Shown: in pieces, positions 20,687 to 31,348 of the stretch
How the letters are laid out: the number at the start of each line of letters is the position of its first letter
How positions within the stretch are numbered: the first letter of the stretch is position 1
Origin: Saccharum officinarum
Lineage: Eukaryota; Streptophyta; Magnoliopsida; Poales; Poaceae
Direction of reading: 5' to 3'
DNA: 64,000 bases
Assembly (NCBI GenBank): GCA_020631735.1
Contig: CM036231.1
Location: 5,979,831 to 6,043,830, forward strand
The notes under the pieces: model-generated
What the model saw: the letters and a program-made list of their open reading frames with translations, nothing else
What the model was told of the DNA's origin: nothing
Database searches by the model: none
Position numbers and translations under genes: made by a program

Positions 20687-21429
20687 ATTGACATGTTGGT
20701 CTAAGCTGATTATTAGTTCAGTTTTTTATCCTTTTGGTGGATGCTACTTTGCGGATTCACATCGTGCTAGAAATTTGTCTGAAAGTTGTGAGCCACTGGT
20801 TATTACTGGCTTTTGGCAGACAATGATGAACGGTAGTTGCATTTCAGGTTTTTAGCTCGTTTTATCCCATTATTTATATATGTGTTGCTATTCCATTTGC
20901 GTTGATTTGGTAACTGCAATATGTTTTACCGATTGATAGAATATCTCAATGTCTGCTCCCAAACTAGTTTTTGAGCACATCAAATTTTTAGTACTGCTTG
21001 CTATGCTGGATCAATAGTGTTATATGGAATTCTGAATAAGTTTCTGCTGGTCTGGTCCTCTAGTCTGGGGCTCTCGGCATAATCTGATTGATAGATAAAA
21101 AGAGTCCAGTTAATGCAAATTATATCCATGTCAACAATGGTACCTTGCAGCACAAACTTACTGAATGCTTGGATGCACCTGAATTTAATATGCTTTTGCT
21201 TTCGCTGTTTTCCTGGTGATAGTGCTTCTGCATTTGCTTCTCAGTATTCTATGTATTCTGATGTATCTTTATGTTCTTATATATTTCTTTTTTTTATAGT
21301 GGTAATGGCGAGTCTCCCATCTGATGGCAGTAATGGTGTTGATGATTTGTTGTTTCATCTGAATGGTTCTTTCGATTTTTTTTCATTGTTTTGCTGCTGC
21401 TGATTTGTGTATTAGGATTTTTTTAGTCC

Positions 21430-21840
21430 TTTTGTTGTTTATGACTTGTATGAGCACTGTGATGTGCAGATCTGCTTTCCTTTTTCTTTTTTCTTTTTCT
21501 TTTTTTTTCGTTTGCCATTAGGTGTACTTTTGAGAGTTTTGATTTTTTTTTCTTTTGATGTTTGTGACTTATATGAGCACTGTAATATGCAGATCTGCTT
21601 TTCTTTTTCTTTCTTTTTCTTTTTCTTTTGCCATTAGCTGTATTTTTCATAGTTGTGATTATCTGTTTAGTTGAGTTGATTTTTTATTTTGTAGCTGTAT
21701 TTTTTATATTTGTACTGCTTTCATGTGCAGATGTGCTTTTCTTTTTTTCTTTCTTTTCCCTTTTTTCTTTTTCTTTTGCCTTTAGCTGTAATTTTCAGAG
21801 TTGTGATTTGTCTATTTTAGTTGAGCTGAGTGTGTATTTC
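21430..21840. repeat. Three imperfect repeats with polypyrimidine tracts
   Basis: Units at about 21438-21555, 21556-21690 and 21710-21835. Each has TGCAGATCTGCTTT(C/T)-type sequence, a CTTTTT tract and GCCATTAGCTGTA. Non-coding; the open frames here are low-complexity artefacts. Confidence 0.65.
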
Positions 21841-21899
21841 TAGCTGCTCTTTATAGTTGATATATTTTTCTTTTATTTTTATATTTGACTTGTTTGATG

Positions 21900-22570
21900 A
21901 GCTGAGTTTGTGTGTGTGTCTTTGTGTGTGTATGTGTTTTTTTGTGTATGTGTGGATGGGTGTGCGTGTGTTTCTGTGTAGGTGTGTTTTTTTGTGGTTG
22001 TGTTCTTTTCTGGGCTTTATTTTGGGTTTTTTTGTGGCTTAAATTTTTTGATGTGGCAGTTATGTGTGTTTTTATTTTGCCTTTTAAGGGTCCCAAAGCT
22101 ATTTTTTTCCTGGGTTGTTTTTTAAGTTGCTGTGGTTGATTGGGCTGCTACTGATCTGCAGCAGCAGCAAATGCAGTTTCTGAACATTTCAGTTGCTGCT
22201 GCTTTGCTGCTATTGATTAATCTGCTAGAGCTGCTCTTGCTGGAATAGTTGGAAAGCTGCTAGAGCTGCTGCTGCTTGAATAGTTGAAAGTATTTAATTT
22301 TTGGTGGTGGAGTAGAAGTTGGAGTGTTTTTTTGCCATTGTTCTTTTTTGTCCTTTACCTTTTGAGTGTGTCTCTGTTTGTGTGTGTCTAGTGTTTGTCT
22401 TTTTGCGTGTGTGTCTTTCTCTCTCTCTCCCTCTGTTAGTGCGTGTGTCTCTGTTTGTGTGTGTGTCTTTGTGGGTGTGGGTGCTATTGTTTACTGGGTG
22501 TGTGTGTCTGCGTGTGGGTGTGTGTTTGTGTGTGAGTGTGTGTTTGCTCTCTCTCTCTCTCACTCACTCT
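21900..22570. repeat. GT-rich low-complexity region
   Basis: Long runs of TGTGTG mixed with CTCTCT. Open frames on both strands here arise from the simple repeat and are not genes. Confidence 0.8.
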
Positions 22571-22736
22571 ATTTAGTGTATTTGTGGACTTGCCACATTC
22601 TAGCTCTTATGTTGTGGTTCAAGGATAGGTTTCCCTTATGCCTCTGAAGTTCTGTGCAAATGAGACTAACTTTACCTCATAATGAAATAGGTAGTTCTTC
22701 GGTGTTGATTCTTGTGATGCTCTTCTTTTCTGACAG

Positions 22737-22923
22737 GTTTCAAGGACAGCCAAATTCCGTGTAGCAATTGAGGAGGCTTTCCTTGCTGAACTTGGTTTTT
22801 TTTATCTCGAAATGGATGAGGTATGCTCACCGCGAAAGTCTGTAAATAAAGCAGTATGACGCTAATGGCTTTCAGGAAGATGCTGCTTCAAATAACGAGC
22901 AGCAGTGCCAATCCGAGTCTCAG
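22737..22923 (+). pseudogene. Two spliced exons of an unrecognised gene
   Basis: Exon a (22737-22820) follows a TGACAG acceptor and ends GATGAG|GTATGC; it encodes 28 residues (TAKFRVAIEEAFLAELGFF in the middle). Exon b (22876-22923) follows TTTCAG and ends CAG|GTAACT; it encodes EDAASNNEQQCQSESQ. Both are phase 0 at both ends, so they join in frame. The clean borders make a real gene fragment with its introns likely. I do not recognise the protein. Introns kept suggest DNA-level capture and not retroposition. Confidence 0.5.
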
Positions 22924-23591
22924 GTAACTGAATGCAGTGAAATTGTACAAGTTCAGTGTGAAGCTACTTCCTTCGATACATCTTTTGAGCCAGCTGCAAT
23001 TTAATTTGATGATTTGCTGGTTGTTTTGGCAAATCAGCAGTGTGTTGTGATAGCTGTGGTAATCGCCTACCATCCAAGGTTTCAAAAAAAAGGAAGCAAG
23101 GGGGGTGAGCATGTGCTTTGTAGGCACTGAGAAAAGGTATATGGCTAACCTTTTTGAGTTGTGAAATACTTCATCTCTGGTGTTCTTTACACATCCTTTC
23201 TTCCTTTCGATGGCTCATGTGTATAAGCATTGCTCTCTAGTTATTGCAGTCAAAAGAATAATGTGGCCTGTGCAAGAAAATTTGGCACCACAAAGATGGT
23301 GGAAACTGGGTAAGAGCTTAGAAGAATATATACATGCTTTTGGTTGTGTATCCACTTGAATATTTTGGGTACTAACTTGAAAGACACTTTGTGACTGGTT
23401 TGTTGTGATGAGTGCCAGATTTGGGTTCATGTTGAATGTGACCTCTCATGCAACAACATGTAGGTTATTTTCTTACCTTTTGTATGATGATATTTTTTAT
23501 GTCCTTTTTTGCTTTGATATCAATATGCAACTATTCTATGAATATCTTTTGTTAATTTGGCATTGTGTCTGTTTGGTCTGGTTGAATGCAG

Positions 23592-23678
23592 CAGCTCGAC
23601 TATGGCCTGGTTGAATGCCAGGCCTTGGTCCTTGCTCCCACCCGTGAGCTTGCTCAGCAAATTGAGAAAGTCATGCGC
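23592..23678 (+). pseudogene. Fragment of translation initiation factor eIF4A
   Basis: 29 codons, [20 protein letters not shown] followed by AQQIEKVMR. This is the part of eIF4A, a DEAD-box RNA helicase, that carries motif Ia (PTRELA). It is preceded by an intron-like stretch ending TGCAG and followed by unrelated sequence (a stop soon after), so only part of one exon is present. In the intact factor this region contacts RNA during ribosome loading. Here it is a captured piece with no helicase core. Confidence 0.85.
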
Positions 23679-24033
23679 TTGCTTTTGTTGATTAGCTGGT
23701 AAAGTCTTCTATTTTATTTCTACTTTCTCGATACTTGATCATGGCACCTGTATTCTTTGCTAGTAAAGTGCAGAGATGAAGTTTAAAATTGACATCTGAT
23801 TTCGTTTTGTTAGTTTCTTTTGTGTTTGATGTGCTATCTGAAGATAGCACATTAATTGACATGTTTCAGTCATGAAATCTTTGTCTAGCTATTTTTTGTG
23901 TTTAACCATTGACATGATTCAGTCAGGAAATCTTGTGCCAAACGACTCGTATAATTCTATTATCTTTTCTAGCAGCAATATGAAGATCAAGTCTATAATG
24001 TGCTATCTGTTTTTATCCTTCTCTAACTGATTT
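23679..24033. other. AT-rich, intron-like, no gene seen
   Basis: Contains two near-copies of a TGACATGATTCAGTCA(G/T)GAAATCTT stretch (about 23858 and 23911) and two of GTGCTATCTG. Nothing coding. Confidence 0.5.
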
Positions 24034-24570
24034 ATGCCTGCTGGCTTTATTTCTTTAGTGAAATGCAGATTTACATCTTCCAGCTTCTCCCAGCAAGATT
24101 CAGGGTGGAGTCTTCTCTGTCGTCGTTCATGTTCTCAGTGCAGTCGAGCAGCAGCACGTACTCGTAAATCTTTGCGCTGGGCTGCAGAAGACGAAGCGGA
24201 CGTCCACGCGCGCCACGCCTGCGGGCGGCGCCGGCGCCGGCTGCAGCGCGTAGGCAATCTGTACGATGTCCCGCCGGCTCGACATGGTCAGCACGCCCAC
24301 CGGCAGGCTGATTTTTTCCGACGGCCATGGCAGCATCTCGGCGTCGGCGACAGCGATGGCCTTCTCCTCATTGGTGCCCAGCGCGACGGAGTAGTAGCCA
24401 CCGTCATCGGTCACTGCGCGATGGCAGAGCACGCCGAGGCCCTGGGAACGGTCATGGGAGGAGCCTAGGCTCGGGAGCGCCAGCAGAAGAGCGAGGAGGC
24501 ACAATGGCACCAGCAGGAGGTACGACGTGCAGGGCGACGTGGTGTGAAGCCTGTGCGACGATGTAGTTGA
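24034..24570 (-). pseudogene. Fragment of an unknown secreted-type protein
   Basis: The minus frame reads YLLLVPLCLLALLLALPSLG, a signal-peptide-like hydrophobic stretch. It continues with LGVLCHRAVTDDGGYYSVAL, AEMLPWPSEKISLPVGVLTM and a stretch ending RVDVRFVFCSPAQR. There the frame shifts and coding seems to continue as KIYEYVLLLDCTENMNDD down to about 24071. No ATG lies in a good position before the hydrophobic stretch, so the 5' end is lost. GC-rich and out of character with its neighbours. Family not recognised; captured gene fragment is inferred. Confidence 0.45.
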
Positions 24571-25726
24571 CTGTTGTTGGGTTTTGGATGTTTTGTGCTA
24601 GTGCTAACGGGTTTTGCAAAACCTGACAGATTTTTTTATTGCAAAACTGTCATTTTTTGTTGGCTGACGTGTTAGCTTTTGATTTGTCATTTTTGACAGA
24701 TTTTTGTTTGAAAAATCTGTTGCCAGATGAGTAGACACACCCATTAAATTTACTTGAAGAATTTCAGAAAGCACACACCAGAGTTGTGCAGCTACCCTTC
24801 CGGCCGCCGCATCGCTCTCTTGGGCGACTCGGGCGGCTCTCGTCCTCCTCCGCCATCGGGCCGTCCCTCCGCCCCTCGCCCTCGCCGCCGCCGGAGCAGG
24901 CTGCCGGATCCCCGCACAGTCGCAAGGATGGTGGTGGTGGGGCCATCTCTTCTTCTCCTTCCTCTTCCTGCTGGTGAGACCATGGCCCAGTGGCCGGCTG
25001 CGGCTTGCTCCGGGCTCTTCTGGTGCGGCCTTCACCGGATCCGGTGGCCCTGTGGCTGGATCCGGCCACCCCTGCCAAGGATCCGGCTGTGCAGGCGCGG
25101 CTTCCCCTTCTTGCGTGTGTGACGGCGGCAGCCACGGAGAGTCGGGGCACTGGTGGTTCTCGGGCGTTCGTGGTGACTGCACGGTGGTGGCATCGCTTGA
25201 TGCTGCGGCACTGCTGGGTGCAGCAACCTGCAGGTACGTGTACGGCTCCCCCAGACGCGGCTGCCGTTGGTACTGTAGCTCCATGCTTGGTGGCCGGTGT
25301 AGCACCTCTGGATCCGTGCTCCCCGGTCCCGGATCCGGCGTCCCCCGCCCTGGATCCGTTGCCGCTGGGACCGTCAGGCGCAAGGTGCCGCGCCACCCCG
25401 TCGCCGCCAGGAACGGCAGCCCCTACAAGCGCCGTCGCGGTCCTCGGCCTCGAGCATCGTCGGCGCACGGCGTGGTCCTCCGGCAACCGCCGCCGCTGCT
25501 CTCTGTATCGTCCTCCAGCTGCCTGGCCTCAACTGCATCCAGCCGCCTGGTCTGGATGAGCCGCCGTGTGGTGGTTCGGGGTCAGGATGGGCATGCGGTT
25601 GGCAGATGGCATGGCTAGCGGCGAGCCAGCGCTCGATGGCGCGTTCCTCCTCGACGCGGTGACGGACGTGCTGGTGGCCCTCGAGCCCGTCATCACACCG
25701 ACGGGGAACAGGGGTTAAGGCGGTCG
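24571..25726. other. GC-rich region with no assignable gene
   Basis: After an AT-rich part with short inverted pieces (TGACAGATTTTT near 24625 and 24695), the region 24780-25720 is very GC-rich. It is open in up to five overlapping frames on both strands, which is an effect of base composition. It repeats the word GGATCCGG/CCGGATCC many times. No frame shows a domain I recognise. Confidence 0.45.
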
Positions 25727-26680
25727 ATGTATATAGCTTTTGCTTGCCCACCGGTGGAGTCGTCGCCGGCGATGGGTGTGGTGTTGCCTGGCTTCTCTGT
25801 CGTGGAGGAGTGCGTCTACGATGTGGAGGAGCTGAGGTCTGTCTTTCCTGGCAACGATTGCTTGGTGGAGGTGTCGTTGCTGTTGGGGAATAATACCCTC
25901 CGGCTCGAGTTCCACTTCATCGGCGACCGCTTCGTTGCTGGTGACGAGTGTGTGAGGACGAAATCTTCTGGATCTGGAAGTTTAGCTGGTGTTCTGCTTT
26001 CTCTGGATCTCGTGGGTTTCGGTGTTGGAGTCCGCTGCTTGGTGCCTCGGTCAGGAATGGTGGAGGTGTTGGCAGCTCGATGCAGAGAGAGATGGCTGGT
26101 GGGTTTGTGGTCTTTTGGTGGATGGATCTGCGCTTTGATGTCGTTGATTGCCGGCGACGTGCGTTGGTCCTGGGTCAGGGGAGCATGGGGTGTGTCCCCG
26201 CGCCGATGTTCCATCATGGATGTGTTCTACTGCGGCTCGAATCAAAGCCTTGGTGCGATGGTGCTTCCTCTGGCCTTGGTGTCGCCGTTCTCTCCCAACT
26301 CTGGCGGTGGCTTCGTTGGCGACGGAGGTGGAAGACGAGCGGTGGTGACGACAAGCACAAAAACGCCTTGTTCGGCTGGCTGGCTGAGCCAGCAGTGCTT
26401 TTCTCTAACATCAAATCAGCACCAGCCATTTGCCAGTCAGCAGTATTTTTCTCTCACAGCAAATCAGCACCAGCCACCAGCCAGCCGAATAAGCTGTAAG
26501 ATCCCAAGAATTTCGTTATAATTTTTGTTCTGTTGCTAGGGTCTTTTGTGTAAGTTTGGATGGACAGCTGTCCTCTCTGCACCTGTCTAGAAGGTGCCTG
26601 TATCTGTGCTTGTATTTGTATACTTTGCTATCATATTAATACAGGTACGTTTTTTAAAAAAACTCTCGCTCGAGAAAAAA
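25727..26680 (+). other. Long open frame and possible non-LTR tail, unassigned
   Basis: A 264-codon plus frame (25727-26521) has no recognisable domain and runs into a MITE at its end, so it is not a real intact gene. The stretch 26590-26684 (TTTGCTATCATATTAATAC, then CGCTCGAGAAAAAA) resembles the 3' tail of a grass LINE, which would make this region a LINE remnant. Weakly supported. Confidence 0.3.
26369..26492. mobile_element. MITE with TTGTTCGGCTGG ends
   Basis: Inverted ends TTCGGCTGGCTGG and CCAGCCAGCCGAA. The interior repeats TTTCTCTxACAxCAAATCAGCACCAGCCA. A related copy lies at 39920-40033. Confidence 0.7.
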
Positions 26681-26688
26681 CACGCCGC

Positions 26689-26807
26689 GCTCCCTGACAT
26701 CGCTTGTTCTGTAGTGCCGCCGCCGCCATCGTCGCCCCTCCGACCAGACCGCGCCGGCTCAATCTCCAGCACCGCCGTGTGGCCGCCTCGCCTCGTCCCG
26801 AGATCCG
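26689..26807 (+). other. Exon-like GC-rich segment with donor site
   Basis: GC-rich stretch (TGCCGCCGCCGCCATCGTCG...) that ends in ATCCG|GTGAGC, a strong splice donor. The next good acceptor downstream is TTGCAG before the PP2C exon at 27694, so the two could splice together. It may be the 5' exon of the captured PP2C gene or of an unrelated one. Confidence 0.35.
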
Positions 26808-27693
26808 GTGAGCCCATCCTCTCTCCTCCTTCCTCCCCAAAGCGAGCTCCTGACTTTTACTCATTGGATGTGCCTGTAGTAGCATACTGAGAATATCATG
26901 TTTTGTCTGATGGTTAAAGAACCCCTCCTTTATTTGCTATGCTGAATTTATTTAACCTGCAGGCTATGCTGCGCATGCATGAGGTTTATTTAGGGTCTGT
27001 CAGGAGCAATTTCCTGCTTTAATTACTCGATCAATAGACGTTGCTGCTTGTTCCAAGTTATTTCAACTGCTCTCAACTCTGATGTTCCCATGTTTCAGTC
27101 AGTCAGTTAGCTCGGAATTTTCACTGTGAAGGTCTAGTATACAAGATGCTGCTTATTAGAGTTCCTGTGCTTTCTCTGAAACTTCCGTTTTCAGTTCCTG
27201 CCTCAGACTGAATTTTCGTGTACTTGGTAATCTATCTGGGTGCATCAAATTTCACTACTAAAGATCAGGATTGATTTAATCCTTGAGTTGTTTTTGCCTT
27301 GTATCAGTTCTGCTTGCAGGTAGTCAGTGTCATTTTCAGATCAAGAACATGCAGTCAGAAAGATTTCGGTTTCCACTTCTCTGAACCTTTCTTTTCTTTG
27401 TTAGTTTAATTTAATTTGATTTCAGTTTCCATCACAATGATGTGGTGATGGATGTATTAGCTTGTTCTGATTAGGCTTAGCATTTTGAATTTTATATATG
27501 TATCATATCTTCCCTGGTGGATATCTAAATTAGACTTTGACCAGTCTGTGCTTAACTTAATAACTCTCGGACAACATTATTCCTCCAATTTCAATAGAAG
27601 ATTTAGTTGAACCAACAGTTCAACTGTGTTAGTTAGCATTTGTCCAATTTTCATCACCTTTTGCTAACCTGAACTTGGAAACACTTGTTGCAG
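26808..27693. other. Intron-like AT-rich sequence
   Basis: No gene seen. Bounded by a donor at 26808 and an acceptor (CTTGTTGCAG) at 27693, so it could be an intron of about 890 bp. Confidence 0.4.
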
Positions 27694-27821
27694 GGGACCA
27701 GTGTTTCAAACCATTCATCAATCCAAAACTAGACGTTATAGTCGTTCCCAGGGTGAAAGATGACGACTGCTTCAGTCTTGCAAGTGATGGACTGTGGGAT
27801 GTAGTGTCGAATGAAGAACTG
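27694..27821 (+). pseudogene. PP2C protein phosphatase exon fragment
   Basis: After a clean acceptor the frame reads GDQCFKPFINPKLDVIVVPR and then KDDDCFSLASDGLWDVVSNE. This is a conserved block of plant type 2C protein phosphatases, including the metal-binding aspartate in SDGLWDV; the sequence is closest in style to the ABA-linked clade A, though some residues are off. The fragment stops where the LINE poly(A) begins (27826), so the exon was broken by LINE insertion. The upstream intron is kept, which points to capture at DNA level. Confidence 0.85.
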
Positions 27822-27949
27822 TCTCTTTTTTTCGCGACCGGGTTGTGCGCCCGTTTTTCATTAAGAGGAGAAGAATGTCAAGCTTACACAACCGACCACG
27901 AAACCGGCTGAACGAGGCGAGCGGCCTCATATCAGCAAGGCAGGAGATC

Positions 27950-28243
27950 CTACCAACTACTGGATCTTTAAAAGTTCGATTACATTGCATCCTAATGTTG
28001 CGACCAAATCAAGTGTAGAGCGGCTAACAGGGCAAAGCCAGCGAGCGCCCATTGTTGACCTTCGTTGATGGCGGCCCGCACAACCTGCGCCACCGTCGTT
28101 GCTTGCCGTCCAAACACTCTCCCATTCCTCTCCTTCCAGATCGCTCAGGCAACGAGGAGGTCGCGAACGGCTGCTCGATGCGCTCTCAAGTTCAGCCCGC
28201 GCACATTCCATATGAAGATGTTTTTGCCTATCATGGTTACAGT
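27950..28243 (-). pseudogene. LINE ORF2 remnant: endonuclease start fused to C-terminal end
   Basis: Minus strand from 28243: NIFIWNVRGLNLRAHRAAVR (28190-28210 encodes WNVRGLN), the N-terminal signature of the APE-type endonuclease. About 20 codons later, at 28143, the text changes to IWKERNGRVFGRQATTVAQV, which belongs to the extreme C-terminus of ORF2, then runs to a stop near 27990. Roughly a thousand codons normally lie between these two, including all RT motifs. A TGA sits at the junction. Confidence 0.85.
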
Positions 28244-28267
28244 GGCACGACCAAGATAGGGTTCCCT

Positions 28268-29739
28268 AGGCGGCGCGAACGGCACCAAGTGCATGCTGCT
28301 TCCTGCCTGGGAACAACACATTCATGGCTTCACGTGTTGATGGTGAGAGAGGCTGCCTGAACGCCGTGTGGAACTCATCGAAGGATGCCTCGTCGGGGGT
28401 GGCCGTCTCAATCTCGAGACCAAGCTTCTTCATCATTACTTTCCTGGCCTGGGCCTCCGGCTTATCAGCCCTAAACTTTTGGCAGCCAACCGCGCACTTC
28501 TCTTCGGGATCCAGTCATCGTCCTCCAAGTTCTGGATGGGCTTGGTTTGACGCAGACGTGGCATGGAGGGCAGCACCGGTTGCTCGAGTGGCTTCTTGAA
28601 CCTGGCGATGAAGTCCATGGTCGGTAATGGCTCTGGGGTCCGTCCTCGTCCTCCACATCGCCCGCACTGTGAACAGCGTCTTGGGTGTCGTCGGCATCGT
28701 GCGACCGAGCAAGGGGTGCCACCAGCAGGTCGTCCACTATGCTCCGACCGCCCGGAGGAGATGACCCAGAGCCGAACGGGCCCGAGGCAAACTCCACGCT
28801 AGGCTGGAACAGGAAGGTCGGCCCATCCTCAGCCTCCAGGGAGCGAGAGAAGCGGCCCATCAGAAGAATGTGATCATTGTCGATTAGCTTCCGCACCACG
28901 CCGCGGCGCGAGGTCCCAGAATCATGGGCCATCCTCGGGTCACGGTCGATGGAGAATGAGGCAGCAGGAGCGATGTCAGCTGCTTTCGGCGTGGCACAGA
29001 GGCAGGCTTCAGTGCACATGGGGTCTGCCTCCATCTGCCTGACAGGAGAGGGTGAGCGGTGACCCATGCAGACGGGGTCAACTTCCAAGGCCAGTTGCTG
29101 GTCGACACGTGGCACTCCCTCCGCGGGAATCCTGCTGCCACCCAGGGAGCAGGGTACGGTGCCGCTCGACGACATGACAGGGCAGGAAAACTCGCCCATG
29201 CGGATGAGAGCGGCCCGCTGTCGTGGCTGGCATGCGAGCCCGGACCTAGGCTCGAGCATGGGGTCGCTCCGGGTGCCGTACCTCGTCGTCCGGGGCCGAC
29301 GTCCGCCGCCGCCGGAGTCGGTGAAGCCGGGCCAGTAACCGTTGTAATTACTGTCGCCGCTGTGGCTGTTGGAGTCTCTGCGGCCACCATAGTCATCATT
29401 GGAAGACGGCGGCGGCGTATGCCAGTCTTGGAACTCGACGAGACGTAGTCGGACGAAGTATCTGAGCGTCGGTACCTCGTCGTGGATAATCTCCCACGGC
29501 CATAGATAGAGCGATGAGCCGCCATCGTGCTCCTCCTCCGGGTCCGGGATCACGATGATGACCTCATCCGGGACAAGGTTAGGGTGAGCGCACCAAGCCA
29601 CCATGAAGAGCTCACGCTCGTCGTCCGGGTTGTCAACGGACCGACGATCTCAGCCTTGGCCCCCGTGGAGCCCAATATCGCCTGCGCCACCTCCATGGAA
29701 TGAGCATGCGATGGGATACCTTTCATGGCGACAAGGACC
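28268..29739 (-). pseudogene. LINE ORF1, nucleic-acid-binding protein
   Basis: The first piece (29739-29640) encodes VLVAMKGIPSHAHSMEVAQA, the end of the DUF4283-like domain found in plant LINE ORF1 proteins. A frameshift leads to the 377-codon frame 28471-29604, with NLVPDEVIIVIPDPEEEHDG and LRYFVRLRLVEFQDWHTPPP, both typical of grass ORF1. The end (MKKLGLEIETATPDEASFDE and NVLFPGRKQHALGAVRAA, stop near 28268) is in another frame. ORF1 would coat LINE RNA. Broken by two frame changes. Confidence 0.8.
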
Positions 29740-30217
29740 TGTTATTTTGATCTCCACCATACTTGGCCCAACAGCCAGATGTGGGCCTTGATCTCGCGTC
29801 CTGATCGGGGACGCCCAACCCATAGTCGGCTGGTGGGCCCCCATCGTACAACGCCATAAATAGGAGGTGGGAGCCATGGCTCACTGGACGAGGTTCACTG
29901 TAGCCGCCGCCCCCACCAAGAAACCCTACCGATCAGGGAAGCGCTGCCAGTGACGGGAAGCTCCACCAGCGTCGCCACTGCATCCTCGCTGCATCGACTC
30001 TGCTCCTTCATCGACGCTCTACATCATTGACCCGCTGATGGCGAGCTCCTTCACCAACCAGGATTTGGTCGGTAACAACCCTCTCCCTCTCCATCTCCTC
30101 TCTCCTCCCTCCAGTTTTTCTTCATAGTTCATGTTCTAGAGTGAATCAATTTTCGTACCAAATAGAAGGATAACAACCCACTGATCTACACCTAGAATGA
30201 TCCTAAGTTTCCTATCA
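29740..30217 (+). repeat. 5' LTR of a Ty1/copia element
   Basis: 478 bp, TGTTATTTTG...CCTATCA, followed at once by a tRNA-Met-type primer site. A TATA-like CATAAATAGG is at 29855-29864. The element is inserted in LINE ORF1, and the LTR starts exactly where the LINE frame is lost. The 5 bases before it are GGACC. No matching 3' LTR is visible, probably because the assembly gap and rearrangement removed it. Confidence 0.75.
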
Positions 30218-30218
30218 T

Positions 30219-30231
30219 TGGTATCAAAGCC
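30219..30231 (+). promoter_or_regulatory. Copia primer binding site (initiator Met tRNA type)
   Basis: TGGTATCAAAGCC directly after the LTR end, one base off the usual TGGTATCAGAGC of plant copia elements. Confidence 0.8.
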
Positions 30232-31348
30232 AGGGTCTATTGAGTAGATCTCGGTATGGGTACAAATAGAAAAGAAACAAAATCACACAGATTGAACCGA
30301 TTGATTTGTATTAGGATGGAAAGAACATGAAACCCTAACCCTAATTGACAGAGAAAGTAAGGACGGGAAACGGAGGAACCTACCCGGGATCCCTCGCCGT
30401 CGCCGCTACCGCCGTCGTGCGGGAAGGGCATACCGACACCGAGCGGGAGAGCGAGCTGAGCCTCGCGGGCTCGAGCCCAGATCGATAGGGAGCCACGCCG
30501 CTGGCTCTACATAGTGTGCGCGCGCGGTCTCTGCATAAGAGCGTCGGCGGGCTGTCTTCTCAGCGGCTTCGCGCGGCATCAGAAAGAGGCGCCGCCGCCG
30601 TGAGGCTCTTCCTCGCGTGCGCGCACGGCCAGCGAAGGGCGCCACCGTGGTGCCGCTCGACGGTGCCGCGTGCAGCTTCGGCTGCGCGCGTGCGCCGGCG
30701 AGTGGTGCCGCAGTGGCGCCGTCATCCCCTCTCTATCACGTGATCATCCCGTCGTCGTGACTTCTTGCGACGGCTGGATACTGGTGGCGCAAGAAAAGAG
30801 GGAGGAGGGTAAGGAAAGGAGGCCGGGGGAGCCGCTGGCATGCTCTGGTGGGGAAATCTTGCCGCTGCCGGCGGTCGCCAATGTGCGCTCAGAAAGGGAA
30901 GGATAGAATGCAGCTATGGTTCAAGGGAGATCGAACATGGGCGATTTTGATCCGCCTAGGAGCGCGGACAGCCGTCCGATGAAAACGAACGACTCAGATC
31001 AACTGGCTCAGTTTCGGCCCAGGTGGGAATGAAGAATCCCGGCCCAGGCCCAGGTTGGCCTGGGCGCGGGGAAGCGGCATGCGCAGCACGCGGCTAGGCC
31101 AGGCCGTCTTGCGCCATGGGCCGCGGCTTCTTTTTTTTCTTGCTGGGCTGCAGGCCGGTTGCTCGCTGGGCGGATTGGTTGCTGAGTTGCGCATGGGTGC
31201 GTGAAACAGTTGGGCTTTCGGGCCGAAAGCACAGGCACGCGGCTGCTGGGCCGCCTAGTGAATTTTCGGGCCAAAGTGAACTCCAGAGTTTGTGAATTGA
31301 TTTAATCCTTTTTTAGAAGCAAATTTGATGATAATTGTCTAGTTTTAA
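30232..31348 (+). other. Copia leader, non-coding
   Basis: GC-rich untranslated stretch between the primer site and the stem-loop array. It holds a telomere-like AACCCTAACCCTAA (about 30334) and many GGCCCA words near 31010-31260. No gag frame is visible; short open frames on both strands are composition effects. Confidence 0.5.

Larger units (their letters stand above)
27826..29739 (-). mobile_element. LINE (L1-type), internally deleted
   Basis: On the minus strand the element runs from ORF1 (29739 down to about 28268) through the start of ORF2 to a 3' tail of seven As (plus-strand T run 27826-27832). ORF2 keeps only the first residues of the endonuclease and the last residues of the C-terminal domain; all of the reverse transcriptase is missing. 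The 5' part of ORF1 is cut by a copia LTR at 29740. The LINE lies in the PP2C fragment. Confidence 0.88.

Noticed and set aside
21446..22576. Open frames in the polypyrimidine and GT-rich region
   Set aside because: They translate to poly-Phe, poly-Lys or Cys/Val runs from simple repeats on both strands.
24604..25618. Several long overlapping frames on both strands
   Set aside because: All arise from very high GC; none shows a known domain, and they overlap each other heavily.
26860..26895. CTGTAGTAGCATACTGAGA as a minus-strand Helitron 5' end
   Set aside because: The flanking base on the minus strand is T and not A, and the sequence differs from the usual TCTCTACTACTA form.
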